Of a stretch of 64,000 bases of DNA, positions 8,561 through 19,164 are shown piece after piece. Source of the DNA: Acinetobacter baumannii. GTDB lineage: Bacteria > Pseudomonadota > Gammaproteobacteria > Pseudomonadales > Moraxellaceae. Position numbers and translations under genes: made by a program. The notes beneath the pieces were generated by a model that was not told the DNA's origin, did no database searches, and saw nothing but the letters and a program-made list of their open reading frames with translations. Every line of letters begins with the position of its first letter. The stretch's first letter is position 1. The DNA lies in contig NZ_CP046654.1 in NCBI RefSeq assembly GCF_009759685.1, forward strand, positions 372,001-436,000, written 5' to 3'.

Positions 8561-8604
8561 TTTTCTTCTCTACTATTTATTCTATTCACATTGTACTACA
8601 TACA

Positions 8605-8630
8605 AATAAGCCACCTTACGGTGGCTTATT
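8605..8630. terminator. Hairpin terminator downstream of purL
   Basis: An 11-bp perfect stem (8605-8615 with 8620-8630) has a TTAC loop. On the minus strand it follows the purL stop by about a dozen bases and ends in TTATTT. On the plus strand it is followed by a T-rich run as well. Confidence 0.75.
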
Positions 8631-8642
8631 TCATTTTTTATA

Positions 8643-11600
8643 TTAACCAATAAACTTACGTGCGTTACGGAACATACGTAACCAAGCACCGTCTTCAGTC
8701 CACTCTTCTGGTTTCCAAGAATGCTGGATAGCACGGAAAGTACGCTCAGGGTGCGGCATCATAATCGTTGCGCGACCATCCTTAGACGTTACGCCCGTAA
8801 TCGCTTCCGGTGAACCATTTGGGTTCAATGGATAATGTTGAGTTGGGTTACCGTGGCTGTCAACATAGCGCAATGCAACTTGATTCGCTGCATTTAAGCT
8901 TGCAATATCAGCTTCGCTAGCAACCGCACGGCCTTCACCATGTGCTACAGCAATCGGTAAAATTGAACCTTCCATACCATCAAGTAATACAGAAACTGAT
9001 TTTTCAACACGAACGTTTACGCTACGTGCTTCAAAAACTTCTGACATATTGCGGTGGAAACGTGGCCAGTGTTCAGCACCCGGAATAAGTGGCGCTAATT
9101 GTGACAACATTTGGCAACCATTACAGATACCTAAGCTAAACGTACCTTCACGATGGAAGAATTGTTCAAACTGATCACGTAACTTCGCATTGAACAGAAC
9201 TGATTTTGCCCAGCCACCGCCTGCACCCATTACGTCACCGTAAGAGAAACCGCCACAAGTCACTAAACCTTCGAAATCACTTAAGCTCACACGACCAGCA
9301 AGTAAATCGCTCATGTGTACGTCAATTGTGTTAAAGCCAACTTTATCGAAAGCTGCTGCCATTTCAATATGACCATTTACACCCTGCTCACGCAAGATTG
9401 CCATATTCGGACGACGGCTATTAATAAACGGTGCTTCGATAGGTTCATTTAAATCAAATGTAGGTTTTGCAATTAAACCTTGATGTGATTTATCAGTAAT
9501 TAAAGCAAATTCTTGGTCAGCAGTTTCAACGTTATCACGTAAACGTTGGATCTGATGAGATACTTCAGACCAAGCCTGTTGTAACTCTGCACGCTCTAAA
9601 GTTAAGCCATTTACAGATAATTGATCAGTATTATTTACGCGACCAACTACTGCAATTGCATCTTTTAAGCTAGAAGCAGCAACTTCTGCTTGTAAAGCTT
9701 CCCAGTCAGCTGCTTTGATTTGAACTACTGCACCAATTTCTTCTGCAAATAAACCAGCAGTAGTCTGATCTTCTAATGCTACACCTAAACGCGAAGCGAA
9801 CATCATTTCAGCTACAGTTGCGAGTAAACCACCATCACCGATGTCATGGTAAGCCTGAATCAAGCCACGGTTATTCCAGTCTTGAATTAAAGCAAAGAAC
9901 GCTTTGAAGTCATCAAAACTATCAACATCTGGAGTGACTGAACCAATTGCTTTATATACTTGCGCAAGAATCGAACCACCTAAACGGAATTGTCCTTTAG
10001 ATAAATCAATACGGACAAGTACTGAGTCTTCTAAATTCTTAAGTTCAGGTGTTAAAGTCTTACGAACATCAGCTACTGGAGCAAATGCAGTAATTACGCC
10101 AGTCATTGGAGATGTTACAGCTTTATCTTCACCGTTGTCGTTCCAAGTCGTACGCATTGAAAGTGAGTCTTTACCTACAGGAATCGCAATTCCCAAAGCA
10201 GGACACATTTCCATACCAATTGCTTTCACGCCTTCAAACAATGCTTGGTCTTCACCTTTTTGACCAGCAGCAGCCATCCAGTTTGCAGAAAGTTTGATAT
10301 CGCTAATTTGTTCAATGTTTGCACATGCAATATTGGTAATTGCTTCAGCAACTGCCAAGCGAGCAGACGCTGCTGGATTTAACAATGCAACTGGTGGACG
10401 TTCACCCATTGCCATTGCTTCACCAGTGAAGCCTTGTAAGCTGGTAGTCGTTACTGCTGCATCTGCAACAGGAATCTGCCAACGACCAACCATTTGGTCA
10501 CGTGCAACCATACCTGTAATTGAACGGTCACCAATGGTGATCAAGAATGATTTAGACGCAACTGTAGGATTTTTCAATACACGGAAAATCGCATCTTTCA
10601 AATCAACTTTTGAAGCGTCAAATTCGTTGCCTTTACGTTCAATTGTTTCATAAGAACGTTGCATACGCGGTGTACCACCAAGCATCACTTGCATTGGGAT
10701 ATCAACTGCGTTGTTTTGGAACAATGGATCTTCAACAGTTAAGTGACGAGCTTCAGTTGCTTCACCTAACACGGCAAATGGACAACGTTCACGAGCACAG
10801 ATTGATTCGAACTGTTCTAAAGACTCTGGACGAATTGCAAGAACATAACGCTCTTGTGCTTCATTTGACCAGATTTCCATTGGGCTCATGCCCGGCTCTA
10901 ATGAAGGAATCTTACGAAGGTTAAGAACTGCACCTAACTCATGATCGTTTACAAGCTCAGGCATTGCATTTGATAAACCACCAGCACCTACGTCATGAAT
11001 AGACACGATTGGGTTGAAGTCTTCTAAACGCCAGCAAGTATCAATCACTTCTTGACAACGGCGTTCCATTTCTGGGTTTTCACGTTGTACAGATGCGAAA
11101 TCAAGGCTTTCACCCATTGTACCGCTGTCTACTGAAGAAGCAGCACCACCACCAAGACCGATTAACATTGCAGGGCCACCCAATACAATGAGCAAGTCAC
11201 CCGGTTGAATCGCATCTTTTTCTACATGGTCAGGACGAATGTTACCGTAACCACCCGCGATCATGATTGGCTTATGGAAGCCCTTCACTTCACCATTTAC
11301 GTTTTGTTCGAAAGTACGGAAATAACCATTTAATGCAGGACGGCCAAATTCATTGTTAAATGCCGCGCCACCTAATGGACCTTCAATCATAATTTGTAAT
11401 GGCGATGCCATACGTGAAGGTTTACCGTAGTTTTCTTCCCAAGGTTGTTCAAAACCAGGAATATTTAAGTTAGAAACTGTAAAGCCTGTTAAACCTGCTT
11501 TCGGTTTACCACCACGACCAGTTGCACCTTCATCACGGATTTCACCGCCTGAACCTGTTGCTGCACCAGCAAATGGAGAAATTGCTGTTGGGTGGTTGTG

Positions 11601-12476
11601 AGTTTCAACCTTCATTAAAATGTGAGCAGCTTGGCTCTTATATTTGTAAACAAAATGACCGTTTTCATCTGCTTTCGGATAAAAACGCATCGTGTCATAA
11701 CCAACAATTACAGATGCGTTATCTTTATATGCTGATAACACGTCAGTTGGAGACTCTTTATAAGTGTTTTTAATCATTTGGAACAATGATAATGGTTGTT
11801 TTTCACCATCAATTGTCCATTCAGAACCGAAGATTTTATGACGACAGTGTTCAGAGTTTGCTTGTGCAAACATCATCAACTCGATGTCATTTGGGTTACG
11901 ACCAAGTCGAGTAAATGCTTCAGTTAAATAATCAATTTCTTGTTCAGATAACGCAAAACCAAATTCGTTGTTGGCTTTTACTAATGCTTTTTTACCTTGA
12001 CCTAAAATATCAATTGAATTTAAAGGTTTTGGTGCTGTTTCTGAAAACAGTGCTTTTGCATCTTCAATTTGTGCAAAAACAGTTTCAGTCATACGGTCAT
12101 GAAGTACTTGTTTTACTTCATTAGAAATTTCAGAAACACCTTTTAAGGTAAATAAAAGACCACGTTCTAAACGGTGAACTGGCGTATTACAGTTTTTGAA
12201 AATGTCAGTCGCTTTAGATGACCAAGGTGAAATCGTACCCACACGTGGTGTTACTAAAATCTGAATCTCATCACTTGCAGGTTGACGAAGTTCAAAAGAC
12301 TCACCGTCATTTAATAATTGCAAAGCAGATTGATGTTGCTGCTCGTTGAGCGCTTGATCAAACAAATAGACCCATTGGCTGTCAAAAGATTGAACAGAAC
12401 TAATTGACGATAAACGTGTTAATAGTTGAGCTTTCTTAAAAGAAGAATGTGCTGCTGCACCGGCCACGATAAACAT
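8643..12476 (-). CDS. purL: Phosphoribosylformylglycinamidine synthase, large type
   Basis: This enzyme converts FGAR to FGAM using ATP and glutamine, the fourth step of purine synthesis. At 1277 residues it is the single-chain gammaproteobacterial form. The N-terminal PurS-like region is followed by two AIR-synthase-like halves ([32 protein letters not shown]-type loops). The C-terminal glutaminase has its nucleophile in GICNGCQM and His/Glu in [13 protein letters not shown] precedes the start by about ten bases. It stands alone, with purM-purN elsewhere in the window at 33 kb. Confidence 0.97.
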
Positions 12477-12785
12477 GTTGATTTTGGCTCCACGGGCAGG
12501 TCTTGTGAACCTTACCGCAATGTGACTTTAGAGAGAGCGCATATTCTACTGTGTCTTGCTAAAATCAGCTAGATGTAGAATCAGTATTCTGTAACCTAAT
12601 TCTGCAAGAAGTGATGTGTTTTTTGTTCAAAATCATTTTTTTAATCATTCTCGCTCAAAATAAATTGTTTCATGTTTATTCAATAACATAATAAAACCTG
12701 AACTAAGACAAACTATGTCGCACCAAGCTAGTGCTTTTAGCATTTTTTTGGCATGATCAGGCTTTATAGTTTTGAATAATGATAA
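12477..12785. other. Divergent intergenic region purL/dgt
   Basis: About 309 bases without a gene separate the divergent purL and dgt starts, so both promoters must lie here. I could not pick convincing -35/-10 pairs. A TTGGCA word with TATAGT close to dgt has incorrect spacing. No riboswitch-like fold or known operator is evident by eye. Confidence 0.45.
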
Positions 12786-14126
12786 ATGGAACAAATGCGT
12801 TGGTTAGAACTGCTGTCTGCAGTTCGTTTAGGTAGTAAAAAAAGCAGCACAGAGCTGGCTCGAAGCCCATTTCATAAAGATTATGACCGCATTATATTTT
12901 CACAAAGTTTTCGTCAGTTAAACCGCAAGACTCAAGTTCATCCTTTAGCACAGCATGATGGCATTCATACCCGTTTAACTCACTCGCTTGAAGTTTCCTG
13001 TATTGGCCGTTCCATGGGCATGCTGGCAGCCGAAAAAATTAAAGATGAATTGCCTGTCTGGATTTCTCCTGCCGATGTCGGCGCAATTATTCAAGCGGCC
13101 TGCCTTGCTCATGACATTGGCAACCCACCCTTCGGGCATGCAGGTGAATATGCAATTCGTGAATGGTTTGACGATGCCTCACATAATGATTTTTTAAAAA
13201 AATTAACTCCCGAAGAAGAAGCCGATGTCCGTCAGTTTGAAGGCAACGCCCAAGGATTACGCTTATTAACCCGTATTGACTATCATCCAGATGATGGAGG
13301 CATGCGTTTAACTTACGCGACCTTAGGCGCTTATTTAAAATATCCTTGGCTTTCAAAAACAATCGCGTCTCAAGGTGATCGTCCATCCCACCAACGAGCG
13401 AAATTTGGTTGTTATCAATCTGAAAAAGAAATTTTAAAACAAATTGCTGAGCAGCTCGGACTTATTCAATTAGGTGAATATCACTACTGCCGTCATCCAC
13501 TTACCTATTTATTAGAAGCTGCTGATGATATTTGCTATGCCCTCATCGATTTAGAAGATGGCATTATTCTAAATATGCTGAATTACCAAGAGGTTGAACC
13601 AATTTTTCTCAACTTGATTGCAGATTATGGCCAACCTGAAGAGCTATCACTCCCAAGTAGCACATGGCAACAAAAAATTTCGGCATTGCGTGGCCGTGTT
13701 ATGAAGCGTCTGGTTGATGAAGTCACTACAGCTTTTGCCAAACATCATTATGAAATTATTACTGGTCAGCTCAAAGGTAGTCTTTTACAGTACTGTTCGC
13801 CTGATATTGCGGCAGGTATTGAAACAGCCAAAAATCTGGCACGTGAAAAAATCTTTGAACACCCACAAAAGTCTGGTTTAGAAATTATTGCTCACCAAAG
13901 TTTGCAAACTATTCTTGATGCATTTGTTCCCTTAACGATGCCGCATAAATCTTTAAGCTTTAAAGAACAGCGCTTGATGTCTATTCTTAATTTGTACGGT
14001 GCTCGCTTTAGTAATAACCACTACAGCAATATCATGCAGGTACTCGATATTATCAGTAAGTTTTCAGATCATCAGGCTTATAGCTTGGCTCAAGAGCTAC
14101 AAGGTAATAAAATCGGCTTGTTTTAA
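12786..14126 (+). CDS. dgt: Deoxyguanosinetriphosphate triphosphohydrolase (dGTPase)
   Basis: Dgt splits dGTP (or related dNTPs) into deoxynucleoside and triphosphate, affecting dNTP pools. The HD-domain metal ligands are visible: HTRLTHSLE, then CLAHDIGNPPFGHAGE with the HD pair, and the downstream YLLEAADDICYALIDLEDG segment with the last Asp. The length of 446 residues is normal. Two candidate ATGs lie nine bases apart (12786, 12795). I kept the first, though GGAAC before the second is the only ribosome-binding-like word. The gene is separate from ruvAB. Confidence 0.92.
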   Translation: MEQMRWLELLSAVRLGSKKSSTELARSPFHKDYDRIIFSQSFRQLNRKTQVHPLAQHDGIHTRLTHSLEVSCIGRSMGMLAAEKIKDELPVWISPADVGAIIQAACLAHDIGNPPFGHAGEYAIREWFDDASHNDFLKKLTPEEEADVRQFEGNAQGLRLLTRIDYHPDDGGMRLTYATLGAYLKYPWLSKTIASQGDRPSHQRAKFGCYQSEKEILKQIAEQLGLIQLGEYHYCRHPLTYLLEAADDICYALIDLEDGIILNMLNYQEVEPIFLNLIADYGQPEELSLPSSTWQQKISALRGRVMKRLVDEVTTAFAKHHYEIITGQLKGSLLQYCSPDIAAGIETAKNLAREKIFEHPQKSGLEIIAHQSLQTILDAFVPLTMPHKSLSFKEQRLMSILNLYGARFSNNHYSNIMQVLDIISKFSDHQAYSLAQELQGNKIGLF

Positions 14127-14158
14127 GCTGCCTTAATATAGAAAGAAATACAGCTAGT

Positions 14159-14183
14159 GTCGTTTTAATACATTTAAAACGAC
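14159..14183. repeat. Perfect inverted repeat between dgt and ruvA
   Basis: GTCGTTTTAA at 14159-14168 is mirrored at 14174-14183 with a five-base loop. No T run follows, so it is not a standard rho-independent terminator. It could be a weak transcription stop for dgt or an operator for ruvAB. Confidence 0.5.
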
Positions 14184-14217
14184 CAGATTTACAGTTATGA
14201 ATAAGTGAAATTACGCT

Positions 14218-14817
14218 ATGATCGGATGTTTAATTGGCGAAGTGTTTGCCCTAGAAGCCCCAACTGTCTTACTGAATGTAAATGGCGTGGGCTATGAAAT
14301 TGATACACCGCTTTCAACATTTTGCCAATTACAAAAAGGCCAGAAAGTTACGCTATGGACGCATTTGGTCGTCCGTGAAGATGCTCAGCAGCTTTATGGT
14401 TTTAGTGATGCTCAAGAGAAAACTATTTTCCGCACCTTACTAAAAGTAAATGGTGTTGGCCCAAAAATGGCATTAGGTATTCTTTCTACGTTAAGTGTTG
14501 AATTGCTGGTACACACAATTGAACATGACGATGTGAATACTTTGGTCAAAGTTCCGGGTGTAGGCAAAAAAACGGCTGAACGTTTAATGATCGAACTTCG
14601 TGACCGTTTTAAAACTTTGGCACAAGGAACTTCTAGCGCTGCGGCCCTGCCTCAGATTCAATTTGTTTCGAACTCACCTGTTGCAGAAGCAGAAGCAGCA
14701 TTACAGTCACTAGGTTATAAACCTCTAGAAGCACAAAAAGCTGTTGCGGCGGTTAAAGCCGATTACACTGAATCAGCCGATATTATTCGTGCTGCACTTA
14801 AATCAATGATGAAGTAA
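14218..14817 (+). CDS. ruvA: Holliday junction branch migration protein RuvA
   Basis: RuvA binds the four-way junction and loads RuvB motors on it. The 199-residue chain shows the OB-fold N-terminus ([12 protein letters not shown]), two helix-hairpin-helix motifs ([16 protein letters not shown] and [16 protein letters not shown]) and a C-terminal three-helix RuvB-contact domain (about residues 150-199, [13 protein letters not shown]). The spacing to ruvB is eight bases, so they form one operon. No SOS-type box is obvious upstream, and Acinetobacter lacks a canonical LexA. Confidence 0.97.
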
Positions 14818-14825
14818 ACACACCT

Positions 14826-15830
14826 ATGCAAGACCGTCTAATCAGTGGAACAGAAAAACCTGAAGATCATTTTGATCGGGCTATTCGACCGACTTCACTT
14901 GCCGATTATATCGGGCAACCAGTCGTACGCGAGCAAATGGAAATTTTCATCGGTGCGGCTCGTGGTCGTGGTGAAGCACTCGATCACACACTGATTTTCG
15001 GTCCACCGGGCTTAGGAAAAACTACGCTTGCCAATATTATTGCGCGTGAAATGGGTGGCAATCTCAAATCCACTTCAGGGCCTGTTTTAGAGCGTGCGGG
15101 TGATTTGGCTGCAATGCTGACTAACCTTGAAGAAGGCGATGTTTTATTTATTGATGAGATTCATCGTCTTTCACCAGTGATTGAAGAAATTCTGTATCCG
15201 GCAATGGAAGATTACCAACTCGATATCATGATTGGTGAAGGCCCTGCTGCCCGTTCAATTAAACTAGATTTACCCCCTTTTACACTTGTTGCTGCGACCA
15301 CACGTGCCGGCTTACTCACCTCGCCTCTACGTGACCGTTTCGGTATTGTGCAACGTCTTGAATTCTATTCTGTAGAAGACTTAACTCACATCGTGTCACG
15401 ATCTGCAAACCTCATGGATGTACCCATTACAGTTGAGGGTGCAGAAGAAGTTGCACGCCGTTCACGCGGAACACCGCGTATTGCCAATCGTTTATTACGC
15501 CGTGTACGTGACTATGCACAAGTAAAAGGTACAGGCGAAGTTAACCATGAAATGGCACAACGTGCGCTTGATATGCTTAATGTCGATAAAGCTGGTTTAG
15601 ATACCTTAGACCGACGTTATTTAAGTATGTTGTTAGAACGTTTTGATGGTGGACCTGCTGGTGTTGAAGCCCTTGCAGCTGCTATGGCTGAAGATAGCGG
15701 AACACTTGAAGATGTTATTGAACCTTATTTAATTCAGCAAGGTTATGTTATGCGTACTGCACGAGGTCGCATTGCAACCAACCAATCTTATTTGCAGTTT
15801 GGCATGACGCCACCTGAGCCTAAAAACTAA
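14826..15830 (+). CDS. ruvB: Holliday junction branch migration ATPase RuvB
   Basis: RuvB is the hexameric AAA+ motor that drives branch migration with RuvA. Walker A reads GPPGLGKTT (about residues 58-66) and Walker B ends in DEIHR. The sensor region GPAARS and the arginine-finger area LRDRFG are present, followed by the winged-helix C-terminal domain ([17 protein letters not shown]). The length of 334 residues is standard. The operon ends at a terminator 3 bases after the stop. Confidence 0.97.
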
Positions 15831-15832
15831 TC

Positions 15833-15863
15833 AAAGGAAGAGAATTTTCTCTTCCTTTTTTTA
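15833..15863 (+). terminator. Rho-independent terminator of ruvAB
   Basis: AAAGGAAGAGAA (15833-15844) pairs with TTCTCTTCCTTT (15847-15858) and continues into T residues. Confidence 0.9.
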
Positions 15864-16034
15864 TTTAACTATTCTTTTTAACTCAAATAAAAATTGTCTT
15901 ATCAATAAATTAGCCACTCTATACCTTTTAAGTCTTTCTTTATACCTTATTGATTTTTTAATATTTTTAAAAACTGAATTATAAGAAATCTAGATATTAA
16001 ATCTTCTGAACAATAATATTTTTAGGATAAGGAT

Positions 16035-17369
16035 ATGTACAAAAAAACCGCTTTAATTTTTCCACTTGCCCTAATAAGTCAATTGAGCCTAGCGGATTGG
16101 GTAAAAGATGCTACACAACAAAATGAAAATCAGGTCATTCAATTAAGACAACACATCCATGAGTACCCTGAACTAGGCAATATGGAATTTAAAACATCTG
16201 CATTGATTCAAAAAGAATTAAAGTCTTATGGCATTCAAGTCAAAACAGGTTATGCAAAAACAGGGGTAATCGGCATTTTAAAAGGGAATAACCCCGGCCC
16301 TATTATTGCGCTTAGAGCAGATATGGATGCGCTACCTATGGAAGAAAAAAGTGGTGTGCCATTTGCCAGTAAACAAAAGGCAATTTATCAAGGTAAAGAA
16401 ACTTATGTGATGCATGCTTGTGGACACGATGCACACACTGCAATGTTATTAGGTGCAGCAAAAATTCTGGCGGCCAATAAAGATAAAATATCAGGCACTG
16501 TAGTTTTTGTATTTCAGCCAGCTGAAGAAGGTGGAGCGGATATCGATAACTTCACGCATGGTGATCAAATCGGCTCAAGAAAAATGATTGCGGATGGTGC
16601 ATTTAAAGACTACAAACCAGAAGCCATTTTTGGCATGCATGTCATGTCCGGCATGAAAAGCGGACATCTATATTATAAAGATGGTGCTATTTTAAACAGT
16701 GCCGATCACTTACGGATTCAAGTTAACGGCAAACAGGTTCATGGCTCAACCCCTTGGTTAGGCAGAGATCCAATTTATGCATCAGCTCAAATGATTAATA
16801 ATTTACAAAGTCTTATTAGCCGAAGAACCGACCTAACCCAAGGTATGGGCGTTATTAGTATTGGCAATATTCAAGGCGGTACAGCTGGAAATGTGATTCA
16901 TGAACAGGTCAATATGATCGGTACTATTCGATCCAATAACGAACAGATCCGAGAAAATATCCTAAAGAGCTTACCAACTCTGGTGGAAAATAACGCTCAA
17001 GCTAATGATGTAACAGCAAAAGTTGAAATTGCGCCTTATGCTCCAGTAACCATGAATAATAAAGCTCTTACTCAACTTATCCAGCCAACATTAGCCAAAA
17101 CTGTTGGAGATTCGAATCTTCATGTTTTGGACCATAATGCAAGTGCAAGTGAAGATTTTGCCTATTATGGGAAATTAATGCCCTCTTTCTTCGTTTTCTT
17201 AGGAGCAACACCTGAAAATCAGGACTTAAGCCAAGCTGCACCAAATCACAACCCTTCTTTTATAGTAGATGATAAGGCCTTAAAGACAGGAACCGAGCTA
17301 CATATAAGATTCGTTTTAGACTATCCGAATATCGCTAAACAAGTTCAGGCTGCATGGAAACAGTCTTAA
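16035..17369 (+). CDS. Exported M20-family amidohydrolase
   Basis: This 444-residue metallo-amidohydrolase resembles the IAA-amino acid/hippurate hydrolase group (M20D). A signal peptide (KKTALIFPLALISQLSLA, residues 3-20) implies a periplasmic enzyme. Metal-site motifs are LRADMDALPMEE, HACGHDAHTAML and VFQPAEEGG, with the late NASASEDFAYY segment also typical. It should hydrolyse an amide of an amino acid, but the substrate is unknown. A TTAGGATAAGGAT ribosome binding region precedes the ATG. It has its own upstream spacer of about 170 AT-rich bases and is not part of the tol operon. Confidence 0.88.
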   Translation: MYKKTALIFPLALISQLSLADWVKDATQQNENQVIQLRQHIHEYPELGNMEFKTSALIQKELKSYGIQVKTGYAKTGVIGILKGNNPGPIIALRADMDALPMEEKSGVPFASKQKAIYQGKETYVMHACGHDAHTAMLLGAAKILAANKDKISGTVVFVFQPAEEGGADIDNFTHGDQIGSRKMIADGAFKDYKPEAIFGMHVMSGMKSGHLYYKDGAILNSADHLRIQVNGKQVHGSTPWLGRDPIYASAQMINNLQSLISRRTDLTQGMGVISIGNIQGGTAGNVIHEQVNMIGTIRSNNEQIRENILKSLPTLVENNAQANDVTAKVEIAPYAPVTMNNKALTQLIQPTLAKTVGDSNLHVLDHNASASEDFAYYGKLMPSFFVFLGATPENQDLSQAAPNHNPSFIVDDKALKTGTELHIRFVLDYPNIAKQVQAAWKQS

Positions 17370-17579
17370 CTTAACAATATGCTCACCATAGAGTGTTCCG
17401 TTTTAAAGAAGAAAGACAGCAGTCGCGATTGAAAGGTTGTGCCATAGGACTTAGTATGCAATCTGCTAAACTGCCCCGTATTTAAAAGCAGATGTATGGC
17501 TTTGGATAGAACTGATATTTTATTCAACAGTCATATTTTAAATATAAAGCTCTATAGTGAACTAAAACGGAATACTCTC

Positions 17580-17987
17580 ATGGCGAATCATTTTGAATTC
17601 AACATTCGTGTTTATATTGAAGATACGGACGCAGGTGGTATTGTTTACCATGCCAACCACATTCGCTATATGGAACGTACCCGTACAGAATGGCTCCGCG
17701 CTGCTGGCGTTGACCATTACTGGCATCAAAAAGACTACAACTTTGTGGTATATAAAATTGACGTAAAATATATGCGTCCTATTTTAATGGATGACTTAAT
17801 TACTGTTACAGCGCGTGTAGTTTCATGTAAAGCTGCGTCATTTGTGTTGCAACAAAATATTTATCGTGGTGAAATCTTGCTTGCTTCTGGTGAGGTTGAG
17901 TTGGCATGTTTAAGTAAAGATCTAATGCCACGTCGTCTTCCGGAAGAAATACGTGATCTTATTCGTAAAGAATTGGAACAAGACTAA
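17580..17987 (+). CDS. ybgC: Tol-Pal system acyl-CoA thioesterase
   Basis: YbgC is a hotdog-fold thioesterase at the head of tol-pal operons. It hydrolyses acyl-CoA and is linked to phospholipid metabolism. The signature VYIEDTDAGGIVYHANHIRY contains the catalytic Asp. I chose the ATG at 17580 (135 residues), because the longer frame from 17496 adds 28 residues not found in the family. The gene begins the six-gene ybgC-tolQRAB-pal cluster and is 23 bases from tolQ. Confidence 0.93.
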   Translation: MANHFEFNIRVYIEDTDAGGIVYHANHIRYMERTRTEWLRAAGVDHYWHQKDYNFVVYKIDVKYMRPILMDDLITVTARVVSCKAASFVLQQNIYRGEILLASGEVELACLSKDLMPRRLPEEIRDLIRKELEQD

Positions 17988-18010
17988 AAAAACAACCGGC
18001 ATATGTAACT

Positions 18011-18709
18011 ATGGCAACAAACATTGAATCAACCCTGCATATTTCTGACCTTATTTTACAAGCAAGTCCAGTCGTCCAGTTGGTCATGCTGATTTTATTG
18101 TTAGCATCAATTTTTAGTTGGTACCTGATTGCCAAGTTACATATGAGTTATAAAAAAGCACGCCAAGATGATGAACATTTCCAAAAAATGTTCTGGTCTG
18201 GTGCTGAACTCAATACGCTTTACAACAACGCACAACTCAATTCAAAACGCTCAGGCCTTGAAGATATCTTTTATCAAGGATTGAGTGAGTTTTTTAAACT
18301 CAAAAAACGCCAAGCTCCTACCTCACAAATGATCGAAGGAACAGAACGTATTTTACGTGTAGGTTTAAGTCGTGATCAGGGTAGTCTGGAATATGGTTTA
18401 GGTACTTTAGCAAGTATCGGTTCGGTTGCCCCATATATCGGTTTATTCGGTACTGTTTGGGGAATCATGAATGCTTTTATTGGTTTGGCTGCTGTTGACC
18501 AAGTGACGTTAGCGACAGTTGCGCCAGGTATTGCCGAGGCCCTTATTGCAACTGCAATTGGTCTATTTGCTGCAATTCCTGCGGTATTGGCTTTTAACCA
18601 CTTTACGGCTAAAAGCGAAAGTGTCTACTCTGATCGTGCATTATTTGCCGAAGAGATGATTGCTTTATTGCAACGTCAATCTGTGGGTTCATCACAGGAA
18701 GATGCATAA
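18011..18709 (+). CDS. tolQ: Tol-Pal motor protein TolQ
   Basis: TolQ with TolR forms the proton-driven inner-membrane motor of the Tol-Pal system, which constricts the outer membrane at division. The 232 residues show one N-terminal helix (about 20-45), a cytoplasmic loop, and two further helices (TLASIGSVAPYIGLFGTVWG and the segment from IAEALIATAIGLFAAIPA). The conserved GLFGTVWGIM is the ExbB/TolQ hallmark. The stop TAA shares a base with the tolR ATG, indicating translational coupling. Confidence 0.97.
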   Translation: MATNIESTLHISDLILQASPVVQLVMLILLLASIFSWYLIAKLHMSYKKARQDDEHFQKMFWSGAELNTLYNNAQLNSKRSGLEDIFYQGLSEFFKLKKRQAPTSQMIEGTERILRVGLSRDQGSLEYGLGTLASIGSVAPYIGLFGTVWGIMNAFIGLAAVDQVTLATVAPGIAEALIATAIGLFAAIPAVLAFNHFTAKSESVYSDRALFAEEMIALLQRQSVGSSQEDA

Positions 18710-19161
18710 TGGCCATTCAACGTTCAGGGCGCTTTGAGCGCATAAAAAAACCATTAAAAAGTGACATGAACGTCGTGCCTTATATCGATGTGATGCTGGT
18801 ACTTTTAGTGATTTTCATGGTGACTGCTCCCATGATTACCAGTGGTATTAAAGTCGATTTACCTCAGGCAAATAATCATCCAATTGAATCAAAAGATATG
18901 CCAGCCATGGTCACGATTGGTAAAGATGGCAATATTTATCTTCAATATGAAGATTACAAAGATAATGAGCCACTTTCTCTTGAAAAACTTGAGTCTGTTT
19001 TAAGTGAAGCACAAAAACAAGCTGAGCAGGAAAATAAACAACTTACAGTTTTAGTGAATGGTGATAAGACCCGCCCTTATGGAGAAGTCGTATCATTGAT
19101 GGCAAGTTTACAAGAAGCAGGTTTAACTCAAGTTGGCCTTCTGACAGAGCCTTTAAAATAA
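18709..19161 (+). CDS. tolR: Tol-Pal motor protein TolR
   Basis: TolR is the bitopic partner of TolQ. The single N-terminal helix contains the proton-carrying Asp in VPYIDVMLVLLVIFMVTAP (Asp25 region), followed by a periplasmic ExbD/TolR domain ending in GLTQVGLLTEPLK. The length of 150 residues is normal. It overlaps tolQ by one base and is three bases from tolA. Confidence 0.97.
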   Translation: MAIQRSGRFERIKKPLKSDMNVVPYIDVMLVLLVIFMVTAPMITSGIKVDLPQANNHPIESKDMPAMVTIGKDGNIYLQYEDYKDNEPLSLEKLESVLSEAQKQAEQENKQLTVLVNGDKTRPYGEVVSLMASLQEAGLTQVGLLTEPLK

Positions 19162-19164
19162 GCT